Origin: Candidatus Kinetoplastibacterium sorsogonicusi
Lineage (GTDB): Bacteria > Pseudomonadota > Gammaproteobacteria > Burkholderiales > Burkholderiaceae_B
DNA length: 64,000 nucleotides
NCBI RefSeq assembly: GCF_003072465.1
Contig: NZ_CP025628.1
Coordinates: 108,501 to 172,500, forward strand
Direction of reading: 5' to 3'
In this document: positions 49,999-59,672 of the stretch, in pieces
Numbering within the stretch: the first letter of the stretch is position 1
Layout: each line of letters begins with the position of its first letter
Position numbers and translations under genes: made by a program
Notes under the pieces: generated by a model
Seen by the model: only the letters and a program-made list of their open reading frames with translations
The model's database searches: none
What the model was told of the DNA's origin: nothing

Positions 49999-52547
49999 TT
50001 ATTTATATTTTTTATTTGTATTTTGAAATTATTTAAAATATTTAGTGCTTCAAGTCCTGTTATATCATCCAACTTTAAATTAATAATGTTATTTATAATA
50101 GATTTATAAGTAGCATTATTTTTTTTATTTTCTAAATATTTTAATTTTTTTGTGGCTATATTTATTACTTCTTGAGGTATTCCAGCTGTCTTTGCTACAT
50201 GAATACCATAGCTTTTATTACATATGCCTTTTTTTACTTCATGTAAAAACGTAATATTATCTGATTCTTCAGAAATGGTTAAATGTACATTAGTTATATG
50301 AGAATATTTTTTAGTAATTTCTGTTAATTCGAAATAATGAGTAGAAAAAAGTGTTAATGATTTATTAACAGTCAATAATGTTATTACTATTGACCATGCT
50401 AAAGATAAACCATCATATGTAGAAGTTCCTCTTCCTATTTCATCCATTAACACTAAACTATTTTTAGTACTTGTATTTAATATTAATGCTGCTTCTGTCA
50501 TTTCTACCATAAATGTTGATTTATTATGAGAAATATCATCATTAGCGCCTATTCTAGTAAAAATACGATCAATATTACCTATTATTGCTGTTTTTGCAGG
50601 AATAAAACTACCAATTTTTGCTAATATAGTAATCAATGCTACTTGACGCATATATGTTGATTTACCACCCATATTTGGTCCAGTAATAATATAAATTCTA
50701 TTAGCATCATTTTTTAATTCACAACTATTAGGTATAAAGCATTCTATATTGTTTTCTACTACAGGATGTCTACCATCTTTTATAATAATCTCATTATCTT
50801 CACTAATTATTGGTAAATTCCAATTATTATTATATGCATGTATAGCTAAGTTTAATAAAACATCTAATTGTGCCAATGATTTAGCACAATTAGATAATTC
50901 ATCATAATATTTATCTATTTCAGATAATAAATTTTCATATAGCAATTTTTCTCTTCTTATTGCTTGATCTTTTGATGCCAAGATTGTATTTTCTAAATTT
51001 TTTAATTCTTCAGTTATATATCTTTCAGTATTTTTTAAAGTTTGTTTTCTAACATAATGTTTAGGAATTTTATAAATCTGTCCTTTACTAACTTCTATAT
51101 AAAAACCATTAATACGATTAAATTCTATTTTTAGATTATTAATACCAGTATTTTTTTTCTCTATTTCTTCTATTTTGGATAAATGCATATGACTATTTAG
51201 ATATATATCTCTTAATTTATCTAATTCTTGATCAAATCCAGATAATATAATATTCCCATCTTTTAAATTATTTGAAGGTTCTGTTACTATAGATTTATTT
51301 AATAATATTAAAAGATCATTATCTATATAAAAACAATTATTAATACTTTTTATTAAAGAAGATTTTTTTGTTAAATTCAAATTAATTAATTGTTCAGAAA
51401 TTATAGGCAATAAAGATATAGCATCTCTTAAACTACTTATTTCTTTTGGCTTTGCAGATTTCATTGAAATTCTAGATGAAATTCTCTCTAAATCTGGAAA
51501 AGATCTTAATTCTTTTAAAAAATTTTGATTTTTATTATTTTGGCAAATATACTGATATAGTGTATCTATTGCTTCTTGTCTTTTTCTTAAAATTTGTATA
51601 TTTCTTATAGGATTTTGCAACCATCTTTTTAAAGTTCTACTGCCCATAGAAGTAGAACAATTATCCATAATTGTAAATAAAGTTGAGTTATTACCATTTA
51701 TTGACGTTGTGAGTTCTAAATTTTTACGCGTTTCTGGATTTAGTATCACATATTCATTATTATTTTCTATTTTTATATTTTTAATATGTTTTAAATCAGT
51801 AAATTGTGTTTGTATGACATATTTAATTAATGCACCTGCAGCACATACTGCATTTTTCATATTTTGAATATCAAAACAATTTATAGAATTTATTTTAAAA
51901 TGATTTAAAAGTTCTTGCATTGCATTATCAATATTAAAATTAATAGAAGCAATTTTAGAAATTTTTGCTTTATATGAAAAATTTAATTTATCATTTTCAG
52001 AAATTAAAATTTCTGCTGGGTCTAATCTATGTATTTCTGTTTCTAGCTCATGTGGTTCACATTCTAAAACATAAAATTCTCCATTAGCTAGATTTAAATA
52101 TGAAATTCCTGTACTATGTTTTGTATTATGAATAGATAATACAATACGGTCAGATTTAGTTGGCAATAAAAAATCATCTGTCAAAGTACCTGGTGTAATT
52201 ATTTTAACTATTTTTCTTTCAATTGGACCTTTATTATTGATATTGATTTCTCCTATTTGTTCACAAATAGCTATCGATTGACCTTGATCTAAAAATTTAG
52301 CTAAATATTGATCCAGAGAAATTGCTGGGATGCCAGCCATAGGTATTGGTTTGTTATTAAAAAAACCTCTTTTAGTTAAAGTTAAATTTAATAATTTAGA
52401 TGCTTGTATTGCATCATCAAAAAACATTTCATAAAAATCACCTAGTCTGTATAACAATATTAAATCTTTAGCTTGTGCTTTAATTTCTAAATATTGTTGC
52501 ATCATAGGTGTATGTTTTTCTATAGATGATAAATTAAAATCATTCAT
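49989..52547 (-). CDS. mutS: DNA mismatch repair protein MutS
   Basis: Recognises mismatches and starts methyl-directed repair. 852 residues, full length: the mismatch-binding domain with GDFYEMFFDDA (the F-x-E motif, near residue 37), connector, lever and clamp domains, then the ATPase with Walker A TGPNMGGKSTYMRQV (near 615), Walker B LVLMDEIGRGTSTYDG (near 690) and STHYFELT. Convergent with dapA, divergent from mscS by 35 nt. Retention of mismatch repair in a reduced symbiont is notable but not unique. Confidence 0.98.
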   Translation of the reverse strand: MNDFNLSSIEKHTPMMQQYLEIKAQAKDLILLYRLGDFYEMFFDDAIQASKLLNLTLTKRGFFNNKPIPMAGIPAISLDQYLAKFLDQGQSIAICEQIGEININNKGPIERKIVKIITPGTLTDDFLLPTKSDRIVLSIHNTKHSTGISYLNLANGEFYVLECEPHELETEIHRLDPAEILISENDKLNFSYKAKISKIASINFNIDNAMQELLNHFKINSINCFDIQNMKNAVCAAGALIKYVIQTQFTDLKHIKNIKIENNNEYVILNPETRKNLELTTSINGNNSTLFTIMDNCSTSMGSRTLKRWLQNPIRNIQILRKRQEAIDTLYQYICQNNKNQNFLKELRSFPDLERISSRISMKSAKPKEISSLRDAISLLPIISEQLINLNLTKKSSLIKSINNCFYIDNDLLILLNKSIVTEPSNNLKDGNIILSGFDQELDKLRDIYLNSHMHLSKIEEIEKKNTGINNLKIEFNRINGFYIEVSKGQIYKIPKHYVRKQTLKNTERYITEELKNLENTILASKDQAIRREKLLYENLLSEIDKYYDELSNCAKSLAQLDVLLNLAIHAYNNNWNLPIISEDNEIIIKDGRHPVVENNIECFIPNSCELKNDANRIYIITGPNMGGKSTYMRQVALITILAKIGSFIPAKTAIIGNIDRIFTRIGANDDISHNKSTFMVEMTEAALILNTSTKNSLVLMDEIGRGTSTYDGLSLAWSIVITLLTVNKSLTLFSTHYFELTEITKKYSHITNVHLTISEESDNITFLHEVKKGICNKSYGIHVAKTAGIPQEVINIATKKLKYLENKKNNATYKSIINNIINLKLDDITGLEALNILNNFKIQIKNINKKI

Positions 52548-52582
52548 GGTTAAATTCTATATAAATATAAGGATTATTAATA

Positions 52583-53401
52583 ATGGAATATATTATTTAT
52601 TGTTTTAATTTTTTTACCCCTTTTTTAATAGAAAACTCTTTAAATATTATTACATCTTTTTTTATTTTTGTTTTAGGATGGAATTTTTCAAACTTTGCTG
52701 GAAATTTCATTCAACAAGCATTGCAAATTTCACCAAAAATAGATAGTACGATTTTACCAATATTAAAAACATTAATAATATGGACTATTAGAACATGTAT
52801 TTTAATAACTATATTATCACGTTTTGGCATTCAAACCACAAGCATCATTACTATGCTTGGTGCTGCTGGTTTAGCAATAGGTTTAGCACTACAAGGCACT
52901 TTACAAAATATTGCTGCAGGTATTATGTTACTTATTTTAAGACCTATTAGAACTAATGAATATATTTCCATAAATAATATAGAAGATTGTTTAGTAAAAG
53001 AAATAGGGTTATTTCTTACAACGTTATCTTATCCAAATGGAATTATTATTATAATGCCAAATAGTACTATTTGGGGAGCTGTTATCAAGAATTTTAGTAG
53101 AACTGATGAAAGAAGAATAGATATATATATACCAGTCAATTATGACGATTCTTTAGATAAAATTATAGAACATTTAACACAGTTGATTAAATCTAATGAT
53201 ATGGTATTAAATAAACATCAATCATCAGTAAATATTGCTGATTACAAAGAAAATTATATTTTAATAAATGTAAGAGCATGGACAAAATCTATTAACTACT
53301 CAAAGCTTAAATATCAATTAAATTATCAAATATGGGAAATTATTAAAAATTTAAATGTTAGAGAATCTATTAATAAAACATTTTTAATAAATAAATTATA
53401 A
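52583..53401 (+). CDS. mscS: MscS-type small mechanosensitive channel
   Basis: Tension-gated channel releasing solutes on hypo-osmotic shock. 272 residues: helices at about 18-37, 58-80 and a pore helix of the MscS kind, GAAGLAIGLALQGTLQNIAAGIMLLIL, at about 92-118 with small residues packed along it; then the beta domain (RTNEYISINNIEDCLVKEIGL, PNSTIWGAVIKNFSRTDERR) and a short alpha-beta C-terminal part. AGGA precedes the ATG by 8 nt. Family call is firm; the exact paralogue group is not. Confidence 0.93.
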   Translation: MEYIIYCFNFFTPFLIENSLNIITSFFIFVLGWNFSNFAGNFIQQALQISPKIDSTILPILKTLIIWTIRTCILITILSRFGIQTTSIITMLGAAGLAIGLALQGTLQNIAAGIMLLILRPIRTNEYISINNIEDCLVKEIGLFLTTLSYPNGIIIIMPNSTIWGAVIKNFSRTDERRIDIYIPVNYDDSLDKIIEHLTQLIKSNDMVLNKHQSSVNIADYKENYILINVRAWTKSINYSKLKYQLNYQIWEIIKNLNVRESINKTFLINKL

Positions 53402-53438
53402 ATTTAATGAACTTTTTTAAAAAAACGTATTCATATAA

Positions 53439-53461
53439 AATGGTATGATATAATTACCATT
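53439..53461 (+). promoter_or_regulatory. Extended -10 promoter of suhB within a dyad
   Basis: TGA followed by TATAAT (53449-53454) is an extended -10. It lies between AATGGTA (53439-53445) and TACCATT (53455-53461), a perfect 7-bp inverted repeat that encloses the element like an operator. No good -35. The leader to suhB is about 90 nt. Confidence 0.5.
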
Positions 53462-53553
53462 CAATAAATATTTTATTAAATGAAAAATATTATGTTTTTA
53501 GATAAAATTTTTTATTTAAAATGATTTAATAATGTTAAAATATGTTTTAATTT

Positions 53554-54324
53554 ATGCACCCTATGCTTACTATTGCTGTTAAAGCAGCAAGAAAAGCAGG
53601 AGTAATTATAAATCGCTCCTGCTTAGAATTAGAAAAAATTAAAGTTTCCTGTAAAGGTCCTAAAAATTATGTTACAGAAATTGACCAATTAGCTGAAAAA
53701 GCTATAGTAGAAATTTTAAAAGAATCTTATCCTTCTCATTCATTTTTAGGTGAAGAGTTTGGGAATTATGGTTCTTCTAAATCAGATTTTTTATGGATTA
53801 TCGATCCAATAGATGGTACTACAAATTTTATACACGGATTTCCTAATTATGCAGTTTCTATAGCGCTTTCTTTTAAGGATAAAATTATTCAAGCAGTAAT
53901 TTATGATCCATCTAGAGACGAATTATTTACTGCTAGTAGAGGATCTGGAGCTTTTTTAAATAATCGTCGTATAAGAGTATCAAAACAAAATATATTACAA
54001 TATTCATTATTAGGAATGCATTGCAGTACGTTTAGCAAAAATGATGTTGAAAACAAGTTTAATATTTTAGCTGATGAATGTACTGCTGTGCGTAGAATGG
54101 GCTCTACTGTCATTGATCTTGCATATGTTGCATGTGGTAGATTGGATGGATTTTGTGGTATCAATTTAAAACCATGGGATTTAGCTGCTGGTTCACTAAT
54201 AGTTACTGAAGCTGGAGGTCTAGTATCAGATTATTTTGGAGAGCAAGAATGGATGAATTCTGGAAATATAATAGCAGCAACACCTAAAATTTTCTCAAAG
54301 ATATTAAATAAATTAAATAACTAA
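53554..54324 (+). CDS. suhB: Inositol monophosphatase family protein SuhB
   Basis: Mg2+-dependent phosphatase fold; in bacteria SuhB also joins the rRNA antitermination complex. 256 residues. Metal and catalytic motifs: GEEFGNYG near residue 66, WIIDPIDGTTNFIHGFPNYAVSIAL near 80-105 (the DPIDGTTN signature) and KPWDLAAGSLIVTEAGG near 208. Stand-alone gene with its own likely promoter. The phosphatase fold is clear; which of its two roles matters here cannot be told from sequence. Confidence 0.95.
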   Translation: MHPMLTIAVKAARKAGVIINRSCLELEKIKVSCKGPKNYVTEIDQLAEKAIVEILKESYPSHSFLGEEFGNYGSSKSDFLWIIDPIDGTTNFIHGFPNYAVSIALSFKDKIIQAVIYDPSRDELFTASRGSGAFLNNRRIRVSKQNILQYSLLGMHCSTFSKNDVENKFNILADECTAVRRMGSTVIDLAYVACGRLDGFCGINLKPWDLAAGSLIVTEAGGLVSDYFGEQEWMNSGNIIAATPKIFSKILNKLNN

Positions 54325-54393
54325 TGTATTGAATATTTTTATTGAAATTATCTTATTTATATTTAGAATTTAACTTAGTACGGGAATCTCATT

Positions 54394-55587
54394 ATGGGAT
54401 GGGCTCTAGATCCAAATATTTGGATCGGATTTTTTACATTGATTTTTTTGGAAGTAATTCTTGGAATTGATAATTTAATTTTTATTACTATTTTAATAGA
54501 TAAATTACCTTTTAACCAAAAAGACAAAGCTCTTATAGTAGGTATTGTTTTTGCATTAATAATGCGCTTTATATTATTATTTGCAATATCTTGGTTATTA
54601 AACTTTAATCATCCAATTTTTTTTATATCTACATTTCCTTTTTCAATAAAAAATATAATTTTATTAATAGGTGGTTTTATTTTATTAATAAAAAGCTTTC
54701 TTGAACTATATAATAGATTAACTATAAAAAATAATACTATTATAAAAATAAATAATTATACTAATTTTTGGTTTGTAGTATTGGAAATAGTTTTATTAGA
54801 TGCAGTTTTTTCTTTAGATGCAGTAATTACAGCAATTAGCATAGTAGATAATTTAATTGTAATGATGATTGCTATTACAATAGCAATGATTTTCATGCTA
54901 ATAGCATCTAAATCTTTGACTATATTTTTAAAGTTATATCCTAATATAATAATATTATGTTTAGTATTTTTAATATTTATTGGCTTATCTTTAATATTTG
55001 AAAGTATTGGTATCACGATTCCAAAAGAATATTTTTATCTATCTATTTTGTTTTCTGTATTAATAGAAATATTAACTTCTTTTAATAAAGTTAATAATAT
55101 GTTTGAAAATAATTCGAATAAAAAAATAATTTGTGATTTAATACCATTAAAAGATCCCATAAATTCTCTTACTTTATCTTCTCAAAAAATAGATAAATTT
55201 ATTATAAATATAGATAAATTATTATTTATTAATGTTCATAATGATAATAAAATAGATAAAGAAACTATTTTAACAAAATTAGATTATAATTATTTTGTGT
55301 TATACGATAATATTATTGATAATATTATCGGAGTTGGTAAAATTCAAACATTAATAATAAATGGATTATATAGGGATAAAAATATTAATGTAAAAGATTG
55401 TTGTAAACCTATATTAATAGATTTAAATGTAAAATCTATTGATTTATTAAAAATTTTTTCTGTACGTAATTGTGATATTGCTTTTGTTATGCATGATAAT
55501 AAAGTTATTGGCTTTGTTACATTAAAACATATGTTTGATTTATTAAATAAAATAGATGAAATTTCATTTCATATTAAAATATTGTGA
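54394..55587 (+). CDS. TerC-family membrane protein with CBS domain
   Basis: 397 residues. Residues about 5-225 form the TerC membrane domain: LIFLEVILGIDNLIFITIL at the start and LEIVLLDAVFSLDAVITA near 130 give the two conserved acidic membrane motifs (E..D-N and D..S-x-D), linked to Mn2+ or other metal efflux in relatives. A CBS-pair region follows (about 250-390: KKIICDLIPLKDPINSL..., NCDIAFVMHDNKVIGFVTLKHMFDLL). Relatives such as YegH/YoaE continue into a CorC/HlyC domain; here it is missing. Substrate unknown. Overlaps uppP by 4 nt. Confidence 0.82.
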   Translation: MGWALDPNIWIGFFTLIFLEVILGIDNLIFITILIDKLPFNQKDKALIVGIVFALIMRFILLFAISWLLNFNHPIFFISTFPFSIKNIILLIGGFILLIKSFLELYNRLTIKNNTIIKINNYTNFWFVVLEIVLLDAVFSLDAVITAISIVDNLIVMMIAITIAMIFMLIASKSLTIFLKLYPNIIILCLVFLIFIGLSLIFESIGITIPKEYFYLSILFSVLIEILTSFNKVNNMFENNSNKKIICDLIPLKDPINSLTLSSQKIDKFIINIDKLLFINVHNDNKIDKETILTKLDYNYFVLYDNIIDNIIGVGKIQTLIINGLYRDKNINVKDCCKPILIDLNVKSIDLLKIFSVRNCDIAFVMHDNKVIGFVTLKHMFDLLNKIDEISFHIKIL

Positions 55588-56441
55588 TTTATAAAATGAT
55601 TTATTTTTTGCAAGCTTTTGTATTAGGTATATTAGAAGGTATAACAGAATTTATACCGGTATCTAGTACAGCGCACATTTTGCTATTAGAAAAGCTTATG
55701 CAATATCAAAATCCTTCTAAATTTTTTGAAGTAATAATTCAGTCTGGAGCAATATTAGCAATTATATATATATATAAAATTCGTATTTTTAATATATTAA
55801 AAGGAATAGTTAAATTAGAATATAATGCCATATGTATTTTTAGAAATATTGTCATTTCTATGATACCATCAATTATTATAGGATTTTTATTTATTCATTT
55901 AATAAAAAAACTTTTCTTTAATTATTTAATAATTGCTATATCATTGATATTAGGTGGTTTTTTTATTATTATAGTGGAATATTTAATTTATCCTAAATTT
56001 TCTAAAATTAAAATAGATAATAAAAACTTTTTTAACAAAAGATATTATATATCTAATATAGAAGATATATCTTCTAAACAATCTCTATATATTGGTTTAT
56101 ATCAAGCAATTGCTTTAATTCCAGGAATTTCTAGATCTGGAGCAACTATAATGGGAGCTATGACTTTAGGAATAAAGCGCAATATTGCAACAGAATTTTC
56201 TTTCTTTCTTGCAGTACCTACTATAATTAGTGCTTCTGTATATGATATTTGGGTTAATCTAAATAGTATTTCTATTAATGACTTTATTCCAGTTATTATA
56301 GGATGTATTTCCTCTTATTTTATTTCAATTTATGTTATCAAATCAGTAATAAAATATATATCTCATAATACCTTTCTTATATTTGCATGGTATAGAATTT
56401 TCTTAGGTTTTTTAATATTACTTATATATATTGCTACATAA
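55584..56441 (+). CDS. uppP: Undecaprenyl-diphosphatase
   Basis: Integral membrane enzyme recycling undecaprenyl pyrophosphate, the lipid carrier of cell-wall synthesis. 285 residues. Signature motifs are LGILEGITEFIPVSSTAHILL (E/Q-rich and PSS-x-H motifs, residues about 14-34) and ALIPGISRSGATIMGAMTLGI near 175, which carries the catalytic Ser/Arg. The GTG start overlaps the TerC stop (GTGA) and suits the family N-terminal length; an ATG at 55596 is an alternative. Its retention implies that wall precursors are still made. Confidence 0.95.
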   Translation: MIYKMIYFLQAFVLGILEGITEFIPVSSTAHILLLEKLMQYQNPSKFFEVIIQSGAILAIIYIYKIRIFNILKGIVKLEYNAICIFRNIVISMIPSIIIGFLFIHLIKKLFFNYLIIAISLILGGFFIIIVEYLIYPKFSKIKIDNKNFFNKRYYISNIEDISSKQSLYIGLYQAIALIPGISRSGATIMGAMTLGIKRNIATEFSFFLAVPTIISASVYDIWVNLNSISINDFIPVIIGCISSYFISIYVIKSVIKYISHNTFLIFAWYRIFLGFLILLIYIAT

Positions 56442-56545
56442 TTTGTAATGATATTAAGTAAATATACACAATATCATCCATAAATCAATTTTTAATAAAT
56501 TATTTATTTTACTTCAATTATATATGATTTTTATAACAAAAAATT

Positions 56546-56583
56546 AAATAAATCATATTGTAAATTTACAATATGATTTATTT
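56546..56583. terminator. 38-bp perfect palindrome between uppP and ppiB
   Basis: Two 19-nt arms with no loop (56546-56564 and 56565-56583), centred on TAAATTTA, lying between convergent genes. On the minus strand it is followed by AATTTTTTG, which suits termination of ppiB; on the plus strand it could stop uppP transcripts. Confidence 0.6.
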
Positions 56584-56624
56584 GTTATTGAATATTTTTT
56601 GATTATTTAACTTGCTAATAAATA

Positions 56625-57137
56625 TTATTTATAGATTAATTCTACCTTTTTCATGATAACATCATCTATTGGTACATCTTGATAAAAACCAAAATTTTTA
56701 GTTTTTAATTTCCCAATTTTATCTACAGTATCTATACCTTCAATTACTTTGCCAAAAACTGTATATCCCCACCCATTTATGGTTGGTGCAGTATAATCAA
56801 GAAAATTATTATCAACTAAATTAATAAAAAATTGTGATGTAGCAGAATGAATTTCATTTGTACGTGCCATAGCAATTGTATAAGCTAAATTTTTTAAACC
56901 ATTAAATGCTTCATTTTCTATAGGATTATGAGTATTTTTTTGTATCATTCCTTTTGAAAAACCACCACCTTGAATCATAAAATTATCTATAATTCTATGA
57001 AATATAGTACCATCATAAAATCCTTCTTTTACATACAAAATGAAATTTTCTACTGTTTTAGGTGCTTTTTCATGATTTAATTCTAAAATTATATTGCCAT
57101 AATTAGTAGTTATACTAACTTTTTTATATATATTCAT
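56625..57137 (-). CDS. ppiB: Peptidyl-prolyl cis-trans isomerase B (cyclophilin)
   Basis: Cytosolic cyclophilin (no signal peptide) that isomerises proline bonds. 170 residues: TNYGNIILELNHEKAPKTVENFILYVKEGFYDGTIFHRIIDNFMIQGGGF carries the catalytic Arg in FHRII and the Gln in MIQGG; ARTNEIHSATSQFFINLVDN and GYTVFGKVIEGID follow. Divergent from cysS across a 414-nt spacer. Confidence 0.96.
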   Translation of the reverse strand: MNIYKKVSITTNYGNIILELNHEKAPKTVENFILYVKEGFYDGTIFHRIIDNFMIQGGGFSKGMIQKNTHNPIENEAFNGLKNLAYTIAMARTNEIHSATSQFFINLVDNNFLDYTAPTINGWGYTVFGKVIEGIDTVDKIGKLKTKNFGFYQDVPIDDVIMKKVELIYK

Positions 57138-57551
57138 AGTTAATCTTTTTTAATAAAAAGTTATATTAATTGATAAATTAATTGTTTTATACAAATATTC
57201 TTTATGTCATTTATATTTATTAATTTTTTTTGAATTATATTATCTAATTCATGACATATATATAAACATTAAATCTTAATTCTTGTATAAATATTTTTTT
57301 ATAGATATCATATTTATGATTAAAATTATCTATATCATAATTAGAGTATATATTTTGCATAAATATAAATAATTTAATATAAATTTTTTTATAAGTATGT
57401 ATTAATTAAAAATTTTAAATAGCAAGTTATTATTTTAAAGCGTATATATAAATATTATTCTTGATCATTATAACACTTATAGATCATTTGATTGATAGAT
57501 TTTTTATAAAACCTTTTTCTAAAATTATCAAAAAAGAGAGTATAAATTATT
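57138..57551. other. 414-nt gene-free spacer between ppiB and cysS
   Basis: Very AT-rich, stop codons in all frames, no RNA fold recognised. A long-separated inverse pair TATGTCA/TGACATA (about 57203 and 57252) and two GATCATT copies near 57464 and 57482 are visible but weak. In relatives a TPR-protein gene often lies here, so it may be an eroded gene; that is inference. The cysS promoter must be in the right part. Confidence 0.5.
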
Positions 57552-58994
57552 ATGCTAAGGATTTATAATACACTAACAAATAAAAAAGAAATTTTTAAAC
57601 CAATTACTCCAGGTTTTGTAAAAATGTATGTATGTGGTATGACAGTTTATGATTATTGTCATCTTGGACATGCTAGAGTAATGATTGTTTTCGACATTAT
57701 TTACCGCTGGTTTAAAATATTAGGACTAAAAGTATCATATGTTAGAAATATAACAGATATTGATGACAAAATTATTAATAAATCTATCAATCAAAAAATT
57801 CCTATTAATGAAATAACTAATTTTTTCATAGATGCGATGCATAATGATGAAATTGCGTTGGGTGTTTTATCTCCAACCTTAGAACCAAAAGCTACCGAAT
57901 ATATAGAATCCATTTTAAATATAATAGAAAAATTACATAATAAAGGTATTGCATATATTTCTAAAAATGGAGATATAAATTTTTCAGTTAGATCATTTAA
58001 AAAATATGGAATTTTATCTGGCAAAAATATAAATCAATTAAAATCTGGGGAGTTAGATATTAATAAACATGATCCTCTGGACTTTGTACTTTGGAAAGCT
58101 TCAAAAGATAAAGATCCTATAGATTCAAAATGGAATTCTAAGTATGGACTAGGGCGTCCAGGATGGCATATAGAATGTTCTGCAATGAGTCATAGTTCTC
58201 TAGGATTACCTTTAGATATTCATGGAGGTGGACCAGATTTAAAATTTCCTCATCATGAAAATGAAATAGCTCAAAGTGAATCTGCTTTTGATTGTTTATT
58301 GGCTAATACATGGATTCACTGTGGTCCACTAATGATGGGCAAAGAAAAAATGTCTAAATCTGTAGGTAATTTTTTTACAATTAGACAAATAATTGGCTAT
58401 GAAGACATTTTGAACAAAAATTTTGTGATTAATAAAAGAGAAGCTGAAATGTTACGGTTTTTTATTGTTAGATCACATTATAGGAGCATACAAACATATT
58501 CTCAAGAACATTTAATTGATGCTCAAAATTCTTTAGATAAATTATATCGTGTACTTAATATAGAAGGTGCAGATTTAGATGTTAATTTTACAATTAAATG
58601 GGATAATTACTTTGCTAAAAAATTTGAAAATGCAATGAATGATGATTTTAATACACCTATAGCTATATCTGTATTATTCGAATTAGCATCTGAAATAAAT
58701 CGTAATAAAAGTATTAATAATATATTAATATTAAAAAATCTTGCTAAAATACTTGGTTTGTTACAACAAGATCCTAAGTCTTATTTTAAATTACCAACAA
58801 GATATAGTATAAACTATAATGTGAATATAAATAAATTAAATGATGAAGAAATAGAAAAACTTATATTGGCAAGGTATATAGCAAAAAAAGAGAATAGATA
58901 TATTGATGCAGATAAAATACGGAATTTTTTATTATCTAACAGTATATCATTAGAAGATACTATAGATGGCAATACTATTTGGAGTAGAATCTAA
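57552..58994 (+). CDS. cysS: Cysteinyl-tRNA synthetase
   Basis: Class I aminoacyl-tRNA synthetase for cysteine. 480 residues. Zinc ligands start with the Cys of YVCGMTVYDYCHLGHAR (residues about 27-43), which also holds the HIGH motif as HLGH; ECSAMS and HHENEIAQSE supply the other zinc ligands; KMSKSVGNF is the KMSKS loop near residue 270. Starts the cysS-alkA-accA-tilS-lysC run. Confidence 0.98.
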   Translation: MLRIYNTLTNKKEIFKPITPGFVKMYVCGMTVYDYCHLGHARVMIVFDIIYRWFKILGLKVSYVRNITDIDDKIINKSINQKIPINEITNFFIDAMHNDEIALGVLSPTLEPKATEYIESILNIIEKLHNKGIAYISKNGDINFSVRSFKKYGILSGKNINQLKSGELDINKHDPLDFVLWKASKDKDPIDSKWNSKYGLGRPGWHIECSAMSHSSLGLPLDIHGGGPDLKFPHHENEIAQSESAFDCLLANTWIHCGPLMMGKEKMSKSVGNFFTIRQIIGYEDILNKNFVINKREAEMLRFFIVRSHYRSIQTYSQEHLIDAQNSLDKLYRVLNIEGADLDVNFTIKWDNYFAKKFENAMNDDFNTPIAISVLFELASEINRNKSINNILILKNLAKILGLLQQDPKSYFKLPTRYSINYNVNINKLNDEEIEKLILARYIAKKENRYIDADKIRNFLLSNSISLEDTIDGNTIWSRI

Positions 58995-59011
58995 TATTCT
59001 AGAGATATTTT

Positions 59012-59656
59012 ATGGAATTTAATAACAAATATTTACAAGAACCAATTTATTGGCATGAAGCTACATCATATTTATTGAAAAAAGATAGAATTTTAAAAAA
59101 AATTATCCCTTTATGTAATAAAAATTTTTCAATTTTTTCTGAAAATTATTTTCAAATATTATCTAAAGCTATAATATGTCAAAAAATTTCTAATATTGCT
59201 AATGAAACTGTAGATAATATATGGAATATATTTAAAAATAAAATATTTTTAGATCCATATTCTATTTTAATAACATCTAAAGATACTTTAAAATCTATGG
59301 GGGTAAATAATAGAAAAGCAAATTATTTGTATCATTTAGCATTAAGTTTTTGTGAAAAAAAAGTAAAATATGAAGATTGGAATACTATGGATAATGAATC
59401 TATAGTTAAGGAACTTTTATCTATAAAAGGAATAGGAAGATGGACTGCAGAAATTTTCTTAATGTTTGGTATGCAACGACCAGATATAATGCCTTTAGAT
59501 GATAAAGATTTATTAAAAGCTATATCTTTTCATTATTTTAGTGGAGAACCAGTTTCACGTTTTGAGGCTAGAGAAGTATCTGTAGCATGGAAACCTTGGA
59601 GAACAGTTGCAAGTTACTATTTATGGCAAAGTTTAAATTTTTTACCAATTAAATGA
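59012..59656 (+). CDS. DNA-3-methyladenine glycosylase II, AlkA-like
   Basis: 214-residue HhH-GPD base-excision enzyme removing alkylated purines. ICQKISNIANETVDNIW near residue 54, the helix-hairpin-helix LLSIKGIGRWTAEIFLMFGM near 135-155, and RPDIMPLDDKDL with the catalytic Asp at about 160 match AlkA-type glycosylases that lack the N-terminal domain of E. coli AlkA. No Fe-S cysteines, so it is not a Nth/MutY relative. It follows cysS by 17 nt and precedes accA. Confidence 0.88.
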   Translation: MEFNNKYLQEPIYWHEATSYLLKKDRILKKIIPLCNKNFSIFSENYFQILSKAIICQKISNIANETVDNIWNIFKNKIFLDPYSILITSKDTLKSMGVNNRKANYLYHLALSFCEKKVKYEDWNTMDNESIVKELLSIKGIGRWTAEIFLMFGMQRPDIMPLDDKDLLKAISFHYFSGEPVSRFEAREVSVAWKPWRTVASYYLWQSLNFLPIK

Positions 59657-59672
59657 TAATACTTTATTATGG

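Noticed and set aside
57450..57551. cysS promoter from TTGATC or TTGATT and TATAAA strings
   Set aside because: No pair has 16-18 nt spacing, and such hexamers are common by chance in this AT-rich spacer.
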